DNA of 57,186 bases, taken from the NCBI GenBank assembly GCA_902552475.1, contig CACDJC010000005.1, forward strand, positions 1 through 57,186, read 5' to 3'. Position 1 is the stretch's first letter. Each line of letters opens with the position of its first letter. This DNA comes from an uncultured Pelagibacteraceae bacterium (GTDB lineage Bacteria; Pseudomonadota; Alphaproteobacteria; Pelagibacterales; Pelagibacteraceae). Of this stretch, positions 46,421 to 55,625 are shown piece by piece. The position numbers and the translations under genes were made by a program. The notes beneath the pieces are model-generated. The model saw only the letters and a program-made list of their open reading frames with translations, had not been told where the DNA came from and made no database searches.

Positions 46421-48511
46421 TTAAATCTCTTTTGTTAGTTCCTTTATACTATCAATAACATACTTTTGCTCATTAAATTTTAGATCAAAATATAAAGGAA
46501 TGCTTAAACATTGATTATAGTAATCTTTGGTATTATTTAAATATTTCATACTGTACCCTAATTTCTTATAAAAATATTGCATTGGGACAGGAATATAATG
46601 CACTTGAGATATTATATTATATTTTCTTAATTTTTTCATAAAGTCATTTCGATTAATATGTATATTTTTAAAATCTATTTTTATTACATATAAATGGTTT
46701 GAGCTTAAATCTCTAAATTGATTTTGAACCAATTTAATATTTATTTTATTAAAAAATTCTTGGTCATAAATTTTTGTCAATTGATTTCTTTTTTTAAGAA
46801 ATTGATTAACTCTTTTCAATTGCGAAATAATAAGACCTGAATGTATATCAGTTTGTCTGTAGTGATATCCTAATTTGTTCATTTCGTAATACCATATGTT
46901 TTTGACTTTATTTGTATAACCAGTTTTAATATTTTTTACTTGGTCATCCTTCCTTATTCCATGACTTCTTAAAGATATTAAAATTTCATAAAGTTTCTTA
47001 TTATTAGTCGTAATTATACCACCTTCTCCCCCAGCTAAAATTTTTACTGGATGAAAAGAAAAAACTGATAAATCTGAATATTTACAAGAACCAACTTTTG
47101 CACCGCATTCATATTTGGCTCCAAAGGCATGCGCAGCATCTTCAACAATATTTAATCCTCTATTTTTTGAAATATTAAAAATTTTTTTTGAATTTGCTGC
47201 CAAACCTCCAAAATGAACAGGTACAACTACACCTATATTTTTTTCTTTTTTTAAACTTTGATCAAGTATTTCTGGGCACATACCTAAAGTTTCACTTGAA
47301 ATATCAGTAAAACTTGGTTTGGAGTTACAAAATAGTGCTGCGTTAGACGTAGACAAAAACGTATTTGGGGTTGTTATTATTTTGTTATTTTTATTAATAT
47401 TTAAAGCTATATAAGACAAATGAAGTCCTGCTGTTGCACTAGAAACAGCTATAGAATATTTTACACCAAGGTAATTGCATACTTCATTTTCCAAATCTTC
47501 AATGAATTTTCCCTGGGTAAGAGATCCACTTTTAAGAACTTTTTTTACTGCATTTAAGTCTTTTGAATTTATAGAATGACGACCATAAGGAAAATTAACA
47601 GATAAATCTTTTAAAATTTTTTTATCATTGGTTATAAATTCTTTTATTTGACTACTTAAAGTTGGAATTTTAAAATTTAATATCTTTCTTATTTTAGTAT
47701 TTGAAAGAGATAAATCAGTACATCTTTTAGTATGTAAATTAGAATCTTTAATCTTACTCACAACAACAAAATCTTTAAAGGCTTGCTTTTCTTTTACTAA
47801 AATTTTACAAAAATCGTATTTGGATACTCTTTCATTAGATACAACATTAAAAATTCCATTAAAATTTTTCTTAATTAAAAAATTAATAATTTTTACCAAA
47901 TATTTTGAATAAATTGGTGTAAAAAAATAATCATTAAATAAATTAATTTTCTTTTTATTTTTCAAAAAATTTTGAACTTTATAAACTAATTGATCAGAGT
48001 TATTTTTATGTGAAAAAAAATTAGTCCTAATTATTAACGCTTTATTATTTATTTTTTTAATATTTTTTTCTGCCTTAATTTTTTGACTACTATAATTATT
48101 AACTTTTTTTACTGAAAATGACTCATTTTTGAAAGGTCGAATACTTTTGTATAAATGATCAGTAGAAATATGAACAAATTTAATTTTAAGGTCTCTGCAA
48201 ATTAAAGCCAATCTTGTTGGCAAAATGACATTTGCAAACACACTTCTTTCAGGATATTTCTCACAAAAATCAAGATTTACACTAGCCGCTGTATTTAAAA
48301 TTATGTCTGGCGAAATTTCTTTAATTTTTTTTTTAAGATAATCTAGTTTATTTGAAAAATCATTTTTTTTAAATTTTATATATTCGGCATTTGAAAAATA
48401 GATTTTTGTTTCGTGTACATTTAATATAAATTTGTAACTATCTTTAAGAAAATGAACAAAATTAGAACCTAGATTTCCCGAATGACCAAAAACTAATATT
48501 TTTTTTTTCAA
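46421..48511 (-). CDS. Fusion: RmlD-like reductase + PseC-like DegT aminotransferase
   Basis: This 696-residue protein has two domains. Residues 1-295 form an RmlD-like NAD(P)-dependent reductase with GHSGNLG (9-15), HISTDHLY and a YxxxK motif at Y140-K144. Residues 300-696 form a DegT/DnrJ/EryC1 aminotransferase with VEDAAHAFG (D458) and the PLP lysine K490 in SFHPVKILAGGEGG. The latter matches PseC, which aminates the 4-keto sugar made by PseB. The stop of the upstream pseB gene overlaps the start by four bases. The reductase role is not known. Confidence 0.85.
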   Translation of the reverse strand: MKKKILVFGHSGNLGSNFVHFLKDSYKFILNVHETKIYFSNAEYIKFKKNDFSNKLDYLKKKIKEISPDIILNTAASVNLDFCEKYPERSVFANVILPTRLALICRDLKIKFVHISTDHLYKSIRPFKNESFSVKKVNNYSSQKIKAEKNIKKINNKALIIRTNFFSHKNNSDQLVYKVQNFLKNKKKINLFNDYFFTPIYSKYLVKIINFLIKKNFNGIFNVVSNERVSKYDFCKILVKEKQAFKDFVVVSKIKDSNLHTKRCTDLSLSNTKIRKILNFKIPTLSSQIKEFITNDKKILKDLSVNFPYGRHSINSKDLNAVKKVLKSGSLTQGKFIEDLENEVCNYLGVKYSIAVSSATAGLHLSYIALNINKNNKIITTPNTFLSTSNAALFCNSKPSFTDISSETLGMCPEILDQSLKKEKNIGVVVPVHFGGLAANSKKIFNISKNRGLNIVEDAAHAFGAKYECGAKVGSCKYSDLSVFSFHPVKILAGGEGGIITTNNKKLYEILISLRSHGIRKDDQVKNIKTGYTNKVKNIWYYEMNKLGYHYRQTDIHSGLIISQLKRVNQFLKKRNQLTKIYDQEFFNKINIKLVQNQFRDLSSNHLYVIKIDFKNIHINRNDFMKKLRKYNIISQVHYIPVPMQYFYKKLGYSMKYLNNTKDYYNQCLSIPLYFDLKFNEQKYVIDSIKELTKEI

Positions 48512-49515
48512 AATGTCTGTCTTAATTTAATATTTTTGATCTCTTTAATTAAATAATTTCTATTTATTTTGTTTGTATTATTTGATCCATAGTAAAAGTT
48601 TTTACTTACTTTTTTTCCACCTAATTTTATTTTTTTATTTTTTATTGTTAAATTGGGAAGAATTTCGTAATGATTTTTAAACTCAACTGTAAATTCAGAA
48701 TCATCTTTTCCTATCATTTGTTCATGTATTTTTTCACCTTCTCTAATACCAATTATTTTTATTTTAGAGGAAGGACTTATAATTTTTGCAAGTTCTAAAA
48801 TTTTTATCGCGTTTAATTTTTTAACAAAAATCTCACCACCTTTCATTTCTTTAAATGCAAAACATACAAAATCAACAGCATCATTTAATGTTAAAAAAAA
48901 TCTTGTCATATCTTTATGAGTTAATGGAAGATGTTTCTTATTTTTTAAAGATAAAAAGAAAGGTATCACAGATCCTCTAGAACCAAGAACATTTCCATAT
49001 CTAACAACTGAAAAAATAGTTTTGGAGGTATTATTTATTTGAGAACAAAAAAGTTTATCGGAACATAATTTGGATGCACCATAAAGATTTATAGGACTAG
49101 ATGCTTTGTCAGTTGATAGCGCTACAACTTTTTTAATTCCATAGGATATGCTACAACGGATAATATTTATCGCTCCAAAAATGTTAGTTTTTATACATTC
49201 TTCTGGATTTATCTCTGCTGTTGGAACTATTTTTGTTGCTGCTGCATGAATAACATAATCTATTTTATTATTACGAAAAACAGATTCTACTCTCTCATTG
49301 TCTCTAACATCGCCAATGATAAATTTTAATATTTTTATATTTTGATATGCCTCCTTCATGTTCCACTGCTTCATCTCATCCCTAGAAAAAATTATTATTT
49401 TTTTTGGTTTAGCAAACTTCAAAACTTCACTGATTAAAATACTTCCAAAAGATCCTGTCCCGCCAGTTACAAGAATTATTTTGTTGTTAAAATGACTAAA
49501 GTTTTTTTTTTTCAT
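48508..49515 (-). CDS. pseB: UDP-GlcNAc 4,6-dehydratase (inverting), PseB type
   Basis: The 335-residue enzyme has TGGTGSFGS at 17-25, ALSTDKA with D136-K137, and NLYGASK with Y145 and K149, a pattern of the inverting dehydratases FlaA1/PseB. It also has FSRDEMKQWNM and the C-terminal GEKIHEQMI. It turns UDP-GlcNAc into the 4-keto-6-deoxy-L-arabino intermediate of pseudaminic acid. It overlaps the genes on both sides. Confidence 0.92.
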   Translation of the reverse strand: MKKKNFSHFNNKIILVTGGTGSFGSILISEVLKFAKPKKIIIFSRDEMKQWNMKEAYQNIKILKFIIGDVRDNERVESVFRNNKIDYVIHAAATKIVPTAEINPEECIKTNIFGAINIIRCSISYGIKKVVALSTDKASSPINLYGASKLCSDKLFCSQINNTSKTIFSVVRYGNVLGSRGSVIPFFLSLKNKKHLPLTHKDMTRFFLTLNDAVDFVCFAFKEMKGGEIFVKKLNAIKILELAKIISPSSKIKIIGIREGEKIHEQMIGKDDSEFTVEFKNHYEILPNLTIKNKKIKLGGKKVSKNFYYGSNNTNKINRNYLIKEIKNIKLRQTF

Positions 49516-50836
49516 GATAATTCAATTCTTTCCAATTTAATGGATTTATTATACTTTCATCTTTTGTTTTGAGATTATTATAAACATTTTTATAAAATTT
49601 TAATTTTTTAAAATTTAAAATCATTCTTAATTCACTTGCTTGTCTAACACCAATTAGAATTTTATCAATGTTTTTTTCATTTAACACAAAAGATAATAAT
49701 GAATTAACCCTATCAACTTTTTTTTTTAATAACATCTTATCATAAATTAAAGATAATTTACTATTAGTTTTTATTTTGCTTAATAAAGATCCTTGTAAAA
49801 AAATTGATCTGGCTTGGATTTCAATATTTTTGTTTTTTATAATTTTAAAAATTCTTAAAGCTCTTTGATCAACAGCGCTGAAAGGTATTTGCACTACGTC
49901 TATTTTAAAATTATTTAATATTTTTTTTATATTTTTAAAATTATGAAAAGATACTCCTATTTTCTTAATTATTTTTTTTTTTTTTAAATGTAAAATTCTA
50001 TTAAATAGTTCAAAACCTTCCTTTGATATTAAATTATTACCATCATGAATAAATAAAGTGTTAAGTTGAATATTCTTTATTTTGCTTACTTTTTTTAAGT
50101 ACTTTTCGCATTTATCCAAAAATTTTATATCTGATGTTAAAAACTTTGTATTAAACAAGGTTTTTTTTTTTATTTTTTTCAATAATTTAAGATCAACTGT
50201 ATATGAAAAAGCTGAGTCTAATTCATTTATCTGTGATTTTTCAAATTGATTAAGAATTAAATAACTATTTTTTTTAGATAATATTTTTTTTTTTAAATTA
50301 GTAACACCGTATTTACTTTGCAACTGAGCAAGCCCTAAAATTAATTTTTTTGTAAAAATATTACAATTCATAGTAATATAATTTTTATATACTTTCTCAT
50401 TTAAAAAACCTGCTTTGACATATGATTTTATAGCTGAAATGTTTTTTTTGTTTACATTTAATTTTAAAAAATAAATTTTTTCTTTTACTAATAAATCTTT
50501 TATTCTCTCCAGAACTTCTACAAAAGCTCCAATTCCTCTAAATTTTTTTTCCCCTATTAAGACTCCTATCCATGCTTCATTTTTTTTTTTATTAATATTA
50601 TGAATTTTTATATTTCCTATATGTTTTTTTTTGAAAAAAATTGCTAGAAAAACTGTACTTTTATCTTTTAAGTTTTGTTTAATATTTTTTCTAAGTTCAA
50701 TTAAACTTTTTGGTTTAAAATTAATAAATTTTCTTATATCTTCATCATTAAACCAATCGAGATAATTTTTTTTTACTAAGTTTGATGAAAACTTTTTTAT
50801 AACAAATCTTTTAGTTTTAAATGAAGTTAAAATCAT
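49496..50836 (-). CDS. Fusion: GNAT acetyltransferase + aldo/keto reductase
   Basis: Residues 1-155 are a GNAT N-acetyltransferase with the acetyl-CoA region GVLIGEKKFRGIGAF, resembling PseH. Residues 163-446 are an aldo/keto reductase with the full catalytic tetrad D207, Y212, K231 and H264. Aldo/keto reductases occur beside nonulosonate synthase genes in other bacteria, but fusion to a GNAT is new to me. PseH would acetylate the 4-amino group. A 14-base poly-T tract (49972-49985) lies in the reductase part. The last 20 bases overlap pseB. Confidence 0.82.
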   Translation of the reverse strand: MILTSFKTKRFVIKKFSSNLVKKNYLDWFNDEDIRKFINFKPKSLIELRKNIKQNLKDKSTVFLAIFFKKKHIGNIKIHNINKKKNEAWIGVLIGEKKFRGIGAFVEVLERIKDLLVKEKIYFLKLNVNKKNISAIKSYVKAGFLNEKVYKNYITMNCNIFTKKLILGLAQLQSKYGVTNLKKKILSKKNSYLILNQFEKSQINELDSAFSYTVDLKLLKKIKKKTLFNTKFLTSDIKFLDKCEKYLKKVSKIKNIQLNTLFIHDGNNLISKEGFELFNRILHLKKKKIIKKIGVSFHNFKNIKKILNNFKIDVVQIPFSAVDQRALRIFKIIKNKNIEIQARSIFLQGSLLSKIKTNSKLSLIYDKMLLKKKVDRVNSLLSFVLNEKNIDKILIGVRQASELRMILNFKKLKFYKNVYNNLKTKDESIINPLNWKELNYHEKKKL

Positions 50837-50850
50837 AATAAATTATAAAA

Positions 50851-51540
50851 CTAATTCATATAATTTCCTTTAAAAAGAATTTTTGCAAGTTTCCAGTCAT
50901 CTTCTGTATCAATATCTACAGATCTTTCTATTGGTAATTTATATGTACATATTTTTTGATTAAAATTAAAAACGTTATTCTTAATAAACTTCGTTGGAAA
51001 ACAATATATTTGACCAGAGTCATAATATGATTTTATTTTTGATAATTTTTTGTCTCTCATTTTTTTTTCTGATGTTTTGTAAATAAAACCTTTTTTTATT
51101 TGGAAAGCCCAATTTAAAGAAACTGGAAAAGGAGATGCAGCAACTACTGGCTTTTTATATTTTAAAATTATCTTTGAACACTCATTTATATCTTTTTCTG
51201 TAATCAATGGTGAGCAAGGTAATATGCACCATACTTCATCAAAATTTTTACCTACATCTTGATATTTTTTAACAACAAATCTTATTACTTTCATCAAATC
51301 GGTATTATCTTTTGCTAAATTTTTAGGTCTAAGAAAATCTATGTACTTTTGATATTTTTTTAAAACTTTTTTTATATCCTTAGACTCGGTTGAAATATGA
51401 ATTTTATTAAATTTCTTTGATTTTAATGCTTGTTCCAAAGGATAATATATTATTGGTTTGCCAAAAAAATTTCTTATATTTTTATTTTTTATTCTTTTAG
51501 ATCCAGTTCTAGCTGGAATAATTAATAATCTTTTAGTCAC
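50851..51540 (-). CDS. pseF: CMP-nonulosonate (acylneuraminate) cytidylyltransferase, PseF type
   Basis: The 229-residue protein starts with LLIIPARTGSKRIKNKNI, the NeuA/PseF nucleotide-binding loop (with T where G is usual). It also has CILPCSPLITEKDI and DIDTEDDW near the end. It activates the nonulosonic acid with CTP to the CMP-sugar used by transferases. It sits 23 bases from PseI upstream and 14 from the GNAT-reductase fusion, as expected for one operon. Confidence 0.86.
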   Translation of the reverse strand: MTKRLLIIPARTGSKRIKNKNIRNFFGKPIIYYPLEQALKSKKFNKIHISTESKDIKKVLKKYQKYIDFLRPKNLAKDNTDLMKVIRFVVKKYQDVGKNFDEVWCILPCSPLITEKDINECSKIILKYKKPVVAASPFPVSLNWAFQIKKGFIYKTSEKKMRDKKLSKIKSYYDSGQIYCFPTKFIKNNVFNFNQKICTYKLPIERSVDIDTEDDWKLAKILFKGNYMN

Positions 51541-51563
51541 TTTTTAAATAACATTTTTAATAA

Positions 51564-52601
51564 TTATAAAATATTTTTTAATAAAATTTTATCACCAACA
51601 TTAAGGTTTTTTTTAGATTTTTTTCCTATTATTTTTTCATAATAATTAATACTTAATCCATACGAAGGTCTGACTATTTTAACATTATTTTTAGTAATAT
51701 TTTCTCCTTTTTTAATTTTTTTAGATACATAAATTGATCTTCTATATTTTAAAGATTTTTTTTCAGATAAAGTAGGTCCATAAAAATTTTTACCCTTGCA
51801 TATAACAATTTTTTTGCAATTTTGAATTATTCTTTTAAAATCTTTTTCATCAGCAGAAAAAAAATTATCTACTGAGTTTATTTTTTTTGATAAAGTAAAA
51901 TGTTTTTCTATAATAGAAGCGCCTAAAGAAACTGCTGTCATTGCTGCTATTTCTCCCTTAGTGTGGTCAGAAAATCCAATTTCACATTTAGGAAACTTTT
52001 TTTTTAAATCTTTAATTGTTAATAAATTTGAGTCCTTAAGATTTGCAGGATAGTTTACTGTACATTTTAATAATGCAATATTTTTATTTTTAACAAATAT
52101 TTTTACTGCTTTTTTTATTTCTTTGAGGGTTGCTCCCCCTGTAGAAATAATTACAGGCTTTTTTGTTTCGGCAACTTTTTTTAATAAAGGTAAATTAGTA
52201 ATCTCTAATGAGGCAATTTTATAAACGGGACATTTTAGTTTTTGCAACTTATCAACAGTGTTAACGCTAAAAGGAGATGAAAAACATAAAATTTTTTTTT
52301 TTTTACATATCTCTAATGCAACTTTATACCATTCGATCGGGGTCTGTCCTTTTTTATAAATATCGTATAAATATTTTTTATCCCATTTATTTTTACTTCC
52401 TTTAATTAAAAAATCTTTATTTTTTGTATTAATAGTCAGATCTTCTGGGGTGTAAGACTGTAACTTAATTGCATTAACGCCTGAATTTATTGCTGAAATA
52501 ATTGTTTTTTTTAATATATTTTTATTTCCAGCGTGATTTCCTGATATTTCTGCAACAAAAAATGGATTTTTGCTTGATATATTTAAATTATCTATTTTCA
52601 T
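51564..52601 (-). CDS. pseI: Pseudaminic acid synthase, PseI type
   Basis: The 345-residue protein has the NeuB-family TIM barrel (AEISGNHAGN, IKLQSYTPEDLTI, FSSPFS, GFSDHTKG, IEKHFTL) and a C-terminal SAF domain. The block LYDIYKKGQTPIEWYK is characteristic of PseI rather than sialic acid NeuB. It condenses the 2,4-diacetamido-altrose with phosphoenolpyruvate to pseudaminic acid. A PLP- or transport-type role is excluded by the motifs. Confidence 0.92.
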   Translation of the reverse strand: MKIDNLNISSKNPFFVAEISGNHAGNKNILKKTIISAINSGVNAIKLQSYTPEDLTINTKNKDFLIKGSKNKWDKKYLYDIYKKGQTPIEWYKVALEICKKKKILCFSSPFSVNTVDKLQKLKCPVYKIASLEITNLPLLKKVAETKKPVIISTGGATLKEIKKAVKIFVKNKNIALLKCTVNYPANLKDSNLLTIKDLKKKFPKCEIGFSDHTKGEIAAMTAVSLGASIIEKHFTLSKKINSVDNFFSADEKDFKRIIQNCKKIVICKGKNFYGPTLSEKKSLKYRRSIYVSKKIKKGENITKNNVKIVRPSYGLSINYYEKIIGKKSKKNLNVGDKILLKNIL

Positions 52602-52610
52602 CTTAATATT

Positions 52611-53603
52611 TTAATAGGACCATTTTAATATCGTTGTCCCAAAAATAAAACCAGCTCCTACTCCACTGATCAAAACTATATCATTCTTTTTTATTTTTTT
52701 ATTTTTAAAAGCCTCATGCATTGTTATTCCAATTGAGGCATCAGCCGTGTTTCCATATTTGTTTGCTGTTATAAAGGTTTTAGTTAAAGGAATTTCAAGT
52801 CTATGCATAAGAAATTTAATTAAATTATAATTTGCTTGATGAAAAATGAAGAAATCTATGTCCTTTAGTTTTAGTTTTGCATCAATTAAAGCTAAATTAA
52901 TATTTTTAGGCTGATTTGTAATAACTTGTTTCCAAACTTCAAGTCCGCTTATCTCGTATTTTTGAGTATTTTTTAATTTTAAATAATCAGATGTTACAAA
53001 ACTTGATCCACCTCCCCTCATTCTTACGGCATCGTAAACTTTTGTATTACTAATTAAAGACGATCCTAAATATCCATACCCTTTTTTAACTTTTGATACT
53101 ATTGCAGCAGAGGCTCCATCACCAAAGTAAATTGAGCTACTACTATCTCTCCAATCAATATATCTAGATTGCATTGCAACTGCTACAACAAGAATATTTT
53201 TTACATTATTTGAGTTTTTAATTTTTTCAAATGCTATATCTAGTCCAGTTTGAAAACCCGTACAGTTAGCCATTACATCAAAACAACCTGGTTGTTTTAA
53301 ATCTAAAAGTTGTGAAATTTTACATGCTAAAGCTGGATAAATATAATCTCCACTAAATGAACAACATATGACTTGGTCAATATCATATTTTTTTATTTTA
53401 GAATTTTTTATTGCCTGGATAGATGCCTTAAAACCCATATAGGATGCTGTTTCATTTTTTTTTGCAATCCTTCTGAATTTAATGCCTGTTTTTTTAAAAA
53501 TTTCATTATGATTTAATTTACACAATTTTGATAAGGTTAAATTATCTAATTTTTTTTTTGGTAGATATGCTCCAGTACCAATAATTCCAGAAGCATATTT
53601 CAT
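52611..53603 (-). CDS. Beta-ketoacyl-ACP synthase III (FabH-like)
   Basis: The 330-residue thiolase-fold enzyme has the Cys-His-Asn triad C114 (MANCTGFQ), H255 (FHQAN) and N285 (NKYGNTADAS). KAS III condenses a starter acyl-CoA with malonyl-ACP, or acts as an acyltransferase in some antibiotic clusters. Two carrier-protein genes lie in the same operon. Its place between PseI and an SDR suggests a dedicated acyl group for the glycan, not bulk fatty-acid synthesis. Confidence 0.88.
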   Translation of the reverse strand: MKYASGIIGTGAYLPKKKLDNLTLSKLCKLNHNEIFKKTGIKFRRIAKKNETASYMGFKASIQAIKNSKIKKYDIDQVICCSFSGDYIYPALACKISQLLDLKQPGCFDVMANCTGFQTGLDIAFEKIKNSNNVKNILVVAVAMQSRYIDWRDSSSSIYFGDGASAAIVSKVKKGYGYLGSSLISNTKVYDAVRMRGGGSSFVTSDYLKLKNTQKYEISGLEVWKQVITNQPKNINLALIDAKLKLKDIDFFIFHQANYNLIKFLMHRLEIPLTKTFITANKYGNTADASIGITMHEAFKNKKIKKNDIVLISGVGAGFIFGTTILKWSY

Positions 53604-54301
53604 AGTATTGTTCCAATAGAAAGCTCTTGACCAGTAATTAACTTATTATTTTTATCAGATAAAAACCTAACAAGATTAACAAATTGATCAATCTTTCCAT
53701 TTTGTTTTTTATCTTGCATTGACAAAATATTCTTTTTCCAAGTAATACCTCGTTTTTTAGTTTCTTGGTTTTGAATATACATTGGTAAAATAACATTAGC
53801 ATTTATATTAAAATTAATATTTTCCTTGGCTAGAATTTTTGTGAAAGTAGTTATTGCAGATTTAGATGAGGAATATACGGCTGAACCTACTAAATATTTT
53901 TTTGCTGATATAGATGAAATATTTATTATTGATCCGCCTTTACTTTTAATAAAATATTTTAAAACTTCTCGATTACAGATGAAGGTACTTTTTAAAGTTG
54001 AAGAAATGCTATTATTAAACTCATCATCAGAAAAATTGTAAACTAAATTGCCTCCTAATGTTGTTCCTGAAAGACAAATTAAAACATCAATTTTTTTTTC
54101 TTTTTGGTAAACTTTATCAAACCAGTTACGTACCTTTTTTTTATTTGTGGTATCAATTATTGCATGAAAATAATTTTTTTTAGATAACTTTGTTTTTGAT
54201 TTAGAACATCCATAAATTTTACAATCGTTAAAATTTAACAATTTATCAATTAAACCTGAACCTATGGCTCCTGTATCTCCAGTTATACAAATTATATTCA
54301 T
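53600..54301 (-). CDS. Short-chain dehydrogenase/reductase (FabG-like)
   Basis: The 233-residue SDR has TGDTGAIG at 7-14, INISS with S130, and the YxxxK pair Y143-K147 in VYSSSKSA. It is complete for a classical SDR. It overlaps the KAS III gene by four bases. By position it may reduce a 3-ketoacyl-ACP intermediate; a keto-sugar substrate is also possible. Confidence 0.85.
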   Translation of the reverse strand: MNIICITGDTGAIGSGLIDKLLNFNDCKIYGCSKSKTKLSKKNYFHAIIDTTNKKKVRNWFDKVYQKEKKIDVLICLSGTTLGGNLVYNFSDDEFNNSISSTLKSTFICNREVLKYFIKSKGGSIINISSISAKKYLVGSAVYSSSKSAITTFTKILAKENINFNINANVILPMYIQNQETKKRGITWKKNILSMQDKKQNGKIDQFVNLVRFLSDKNNKLITGQELSIGTIL

Positions 54302-54310
54302 TTTAAAAAA

Positions 54311-54607
54311 TTATTTTTTTATCTTTTTTTGAATATAGTTTTTTAGATCTTTAATTTTAAGTTTACCTTCACCTTTTTTAAACTGAGGTATATCATTTAA
54401 TATAATATGAAAACTTTTATTAGTTAATTTTTCCAGATCTTCCTCTAGAGATGTAGTTAACTCAACAAAGGCAACTGAATCAAATGGAGAATTTGTTCCA
54501 TTGATAATAGTTGTATTACTTATTGTTTCGCTTTTTTGTATGCTATTGGATTTTTTTAATTTTTTTATAACACCGTCGAATAGTTTATCTAGATTTTTTT
54601 CTTGCAT
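54311..54607 (-). CDS. Acyl carrier protein-like small protein (atypical)
   Basis: The 98-residue protein has SPFDSVAFVELTTSLEEDLEKLTN, in which S44 of FDSVAFVEL aligns with the phosphopantetheine serine of ACPs. The preceding sequence is not a standard ACP helix and the linker NTTIINGT is unusual. The C-terminus is lysine-rich. It overlaps the methyltransferase gene by 23 bases. A divergent carrier protein is the best guess. Confidence 0.62.
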   Translation of the reverse strand: MQEKNLDKLFDGVIKKLKKSNSIQKSETISNTTIINGTNSPFDSVAFVELTTSLEEDLEKLTNKSFHIILNDIPQFKKGEGKLKIKDLKNYIQKKIKK

Positions 54608-55625
54608 ATTTCTTCTTTGGTCTCAATACCCAAACAAATGCAGAGGGTATCTTTGATGAATTAGCATTATCAAACAACCACTTATATTCAAGAGTATATG
54701 GACTGTCAATTAATAATGATTTGTACTCTTTCCATGACATTATTCCTTGACCTGATATTTTATGAAAAAAAAGATATTCAGGCATTAAACTCTTATTGTA
54801 TATCTCTTTTAAAATCCTATTTTCAAGTCTTACAATCTCGCCAATAATTATGAATGATTTAGGAAATGCATCATACAAATTTGATAAAAATTTTTTTAGA
54901 TTTTTAACTTTATGATCTGAAATTTCGTGAAGCATAAACCACAAAGATATTAATGGTTTTCTGTTTTTTAAAAATTTAGAAATTTTTTTATTCCAAAGTT
55001 TTACTTTTGAAATATCAAATTTAAATATTTTAAAATTATTTTGGTTAACATGTTTCTTTATATTTTTTCTGCAAGTTTGAACTGAGTCTTTTGATAAATC
55101 TATACCGACAATTTTTAAATTTTTTTTTCTTTTCAGAACTTCATTAATGAAATGGCCATTTCCACATCCAAGATCAATTAAAGAGTCATAATTGATATTA
55201 GAATTTGAATAGTTAATTGGTTGAAAAAAGTATCTTAAATGTGTAAGTCCACTACCAAGAATATTTTCATTTCTATCAACTTTGCAAGAATTTAATTTTT
55301 TTTTGTCGGTTAATATATTTCCTAAATTTAAAATAACTTCTCTATATGAATGTGGAACAAAAAATGAATTAGATCTTCTGAATATTTCATATCCGACATT
55401 TGTAAGTTCAAAACCATCTTTCTTTTTTTCTAAAAGTCCTATATTTAGAAGATAATCCAAACATAAATCCAAAACTAATTTATTTTTAATTTTTTTTTTA
55501 TTTTTAAGATTGATTTTTTTTGAAGCTTTAGAAAAAACTCCTAATTTACTTAACTCACATATTATAGGGGTAGCATATAATCCTCTCAAAATATGAGATG
55601 GAGTTGTTTCATCATAATTTTCCAT
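54585..55625 (-). CDS. SAM-dependent methyltransferase with N-terminal winged-helix-like domain
   Basis: The 346-residue protein has an N-terminal helical region similar to the dimerisation/winged-helix part of O-methyltransferases (about residues 10-85). The catalytic domain has motif I DLGCGNG at 151-157 and VGIDLSKDSVQTC after it. Layout fits small-molecule O-methyltransferases of polyketide-type pathways. It could methylate an acyl group or sugar hydroxyl. It overlaps the GNAT gene upstream by 14 bases. Confidence 0.8.
   Translation of the reverse strand: MENYDETTPSHILRGLYATPIICELSKLGVFSKASKKINLKNKKKIKNKLVLDLCLDYLLNIGLLEKKKDGFELTNVGYEIFRRSNSFFVPHSYREVILNLGNILTDKKKLNSCKVDRNENILGSGLTHLRYFFQPINYSNSNINYDSLIDLGCGNGHFINEVLKRKKNLKIVGIDLSKDSVQTCRKNIKKHVNQNNFKIFKFDISKVKLWNKKISKFLKNRKPLISLWFMLHEISDHKVKNLKKFLSNLYDAFPKSFIIIGEIVRLENRILKEIYNKSLMPEYLFFHKISGQGIMSWKEYKSLLIDSPYTLEYKWLFDNANSSKIPSAFVWVLRPKKKYARKKSR

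Noticed and set aside
51564-52601. Reading this gene as sialic acid or legionaminic acid synthase (NeuB/LegI)
   Set aside because: The LYDIYKKGQTPIEWYK block and AEISGNHAG motif fit PseI, and the partner dehydratase is the inverting PseB type.
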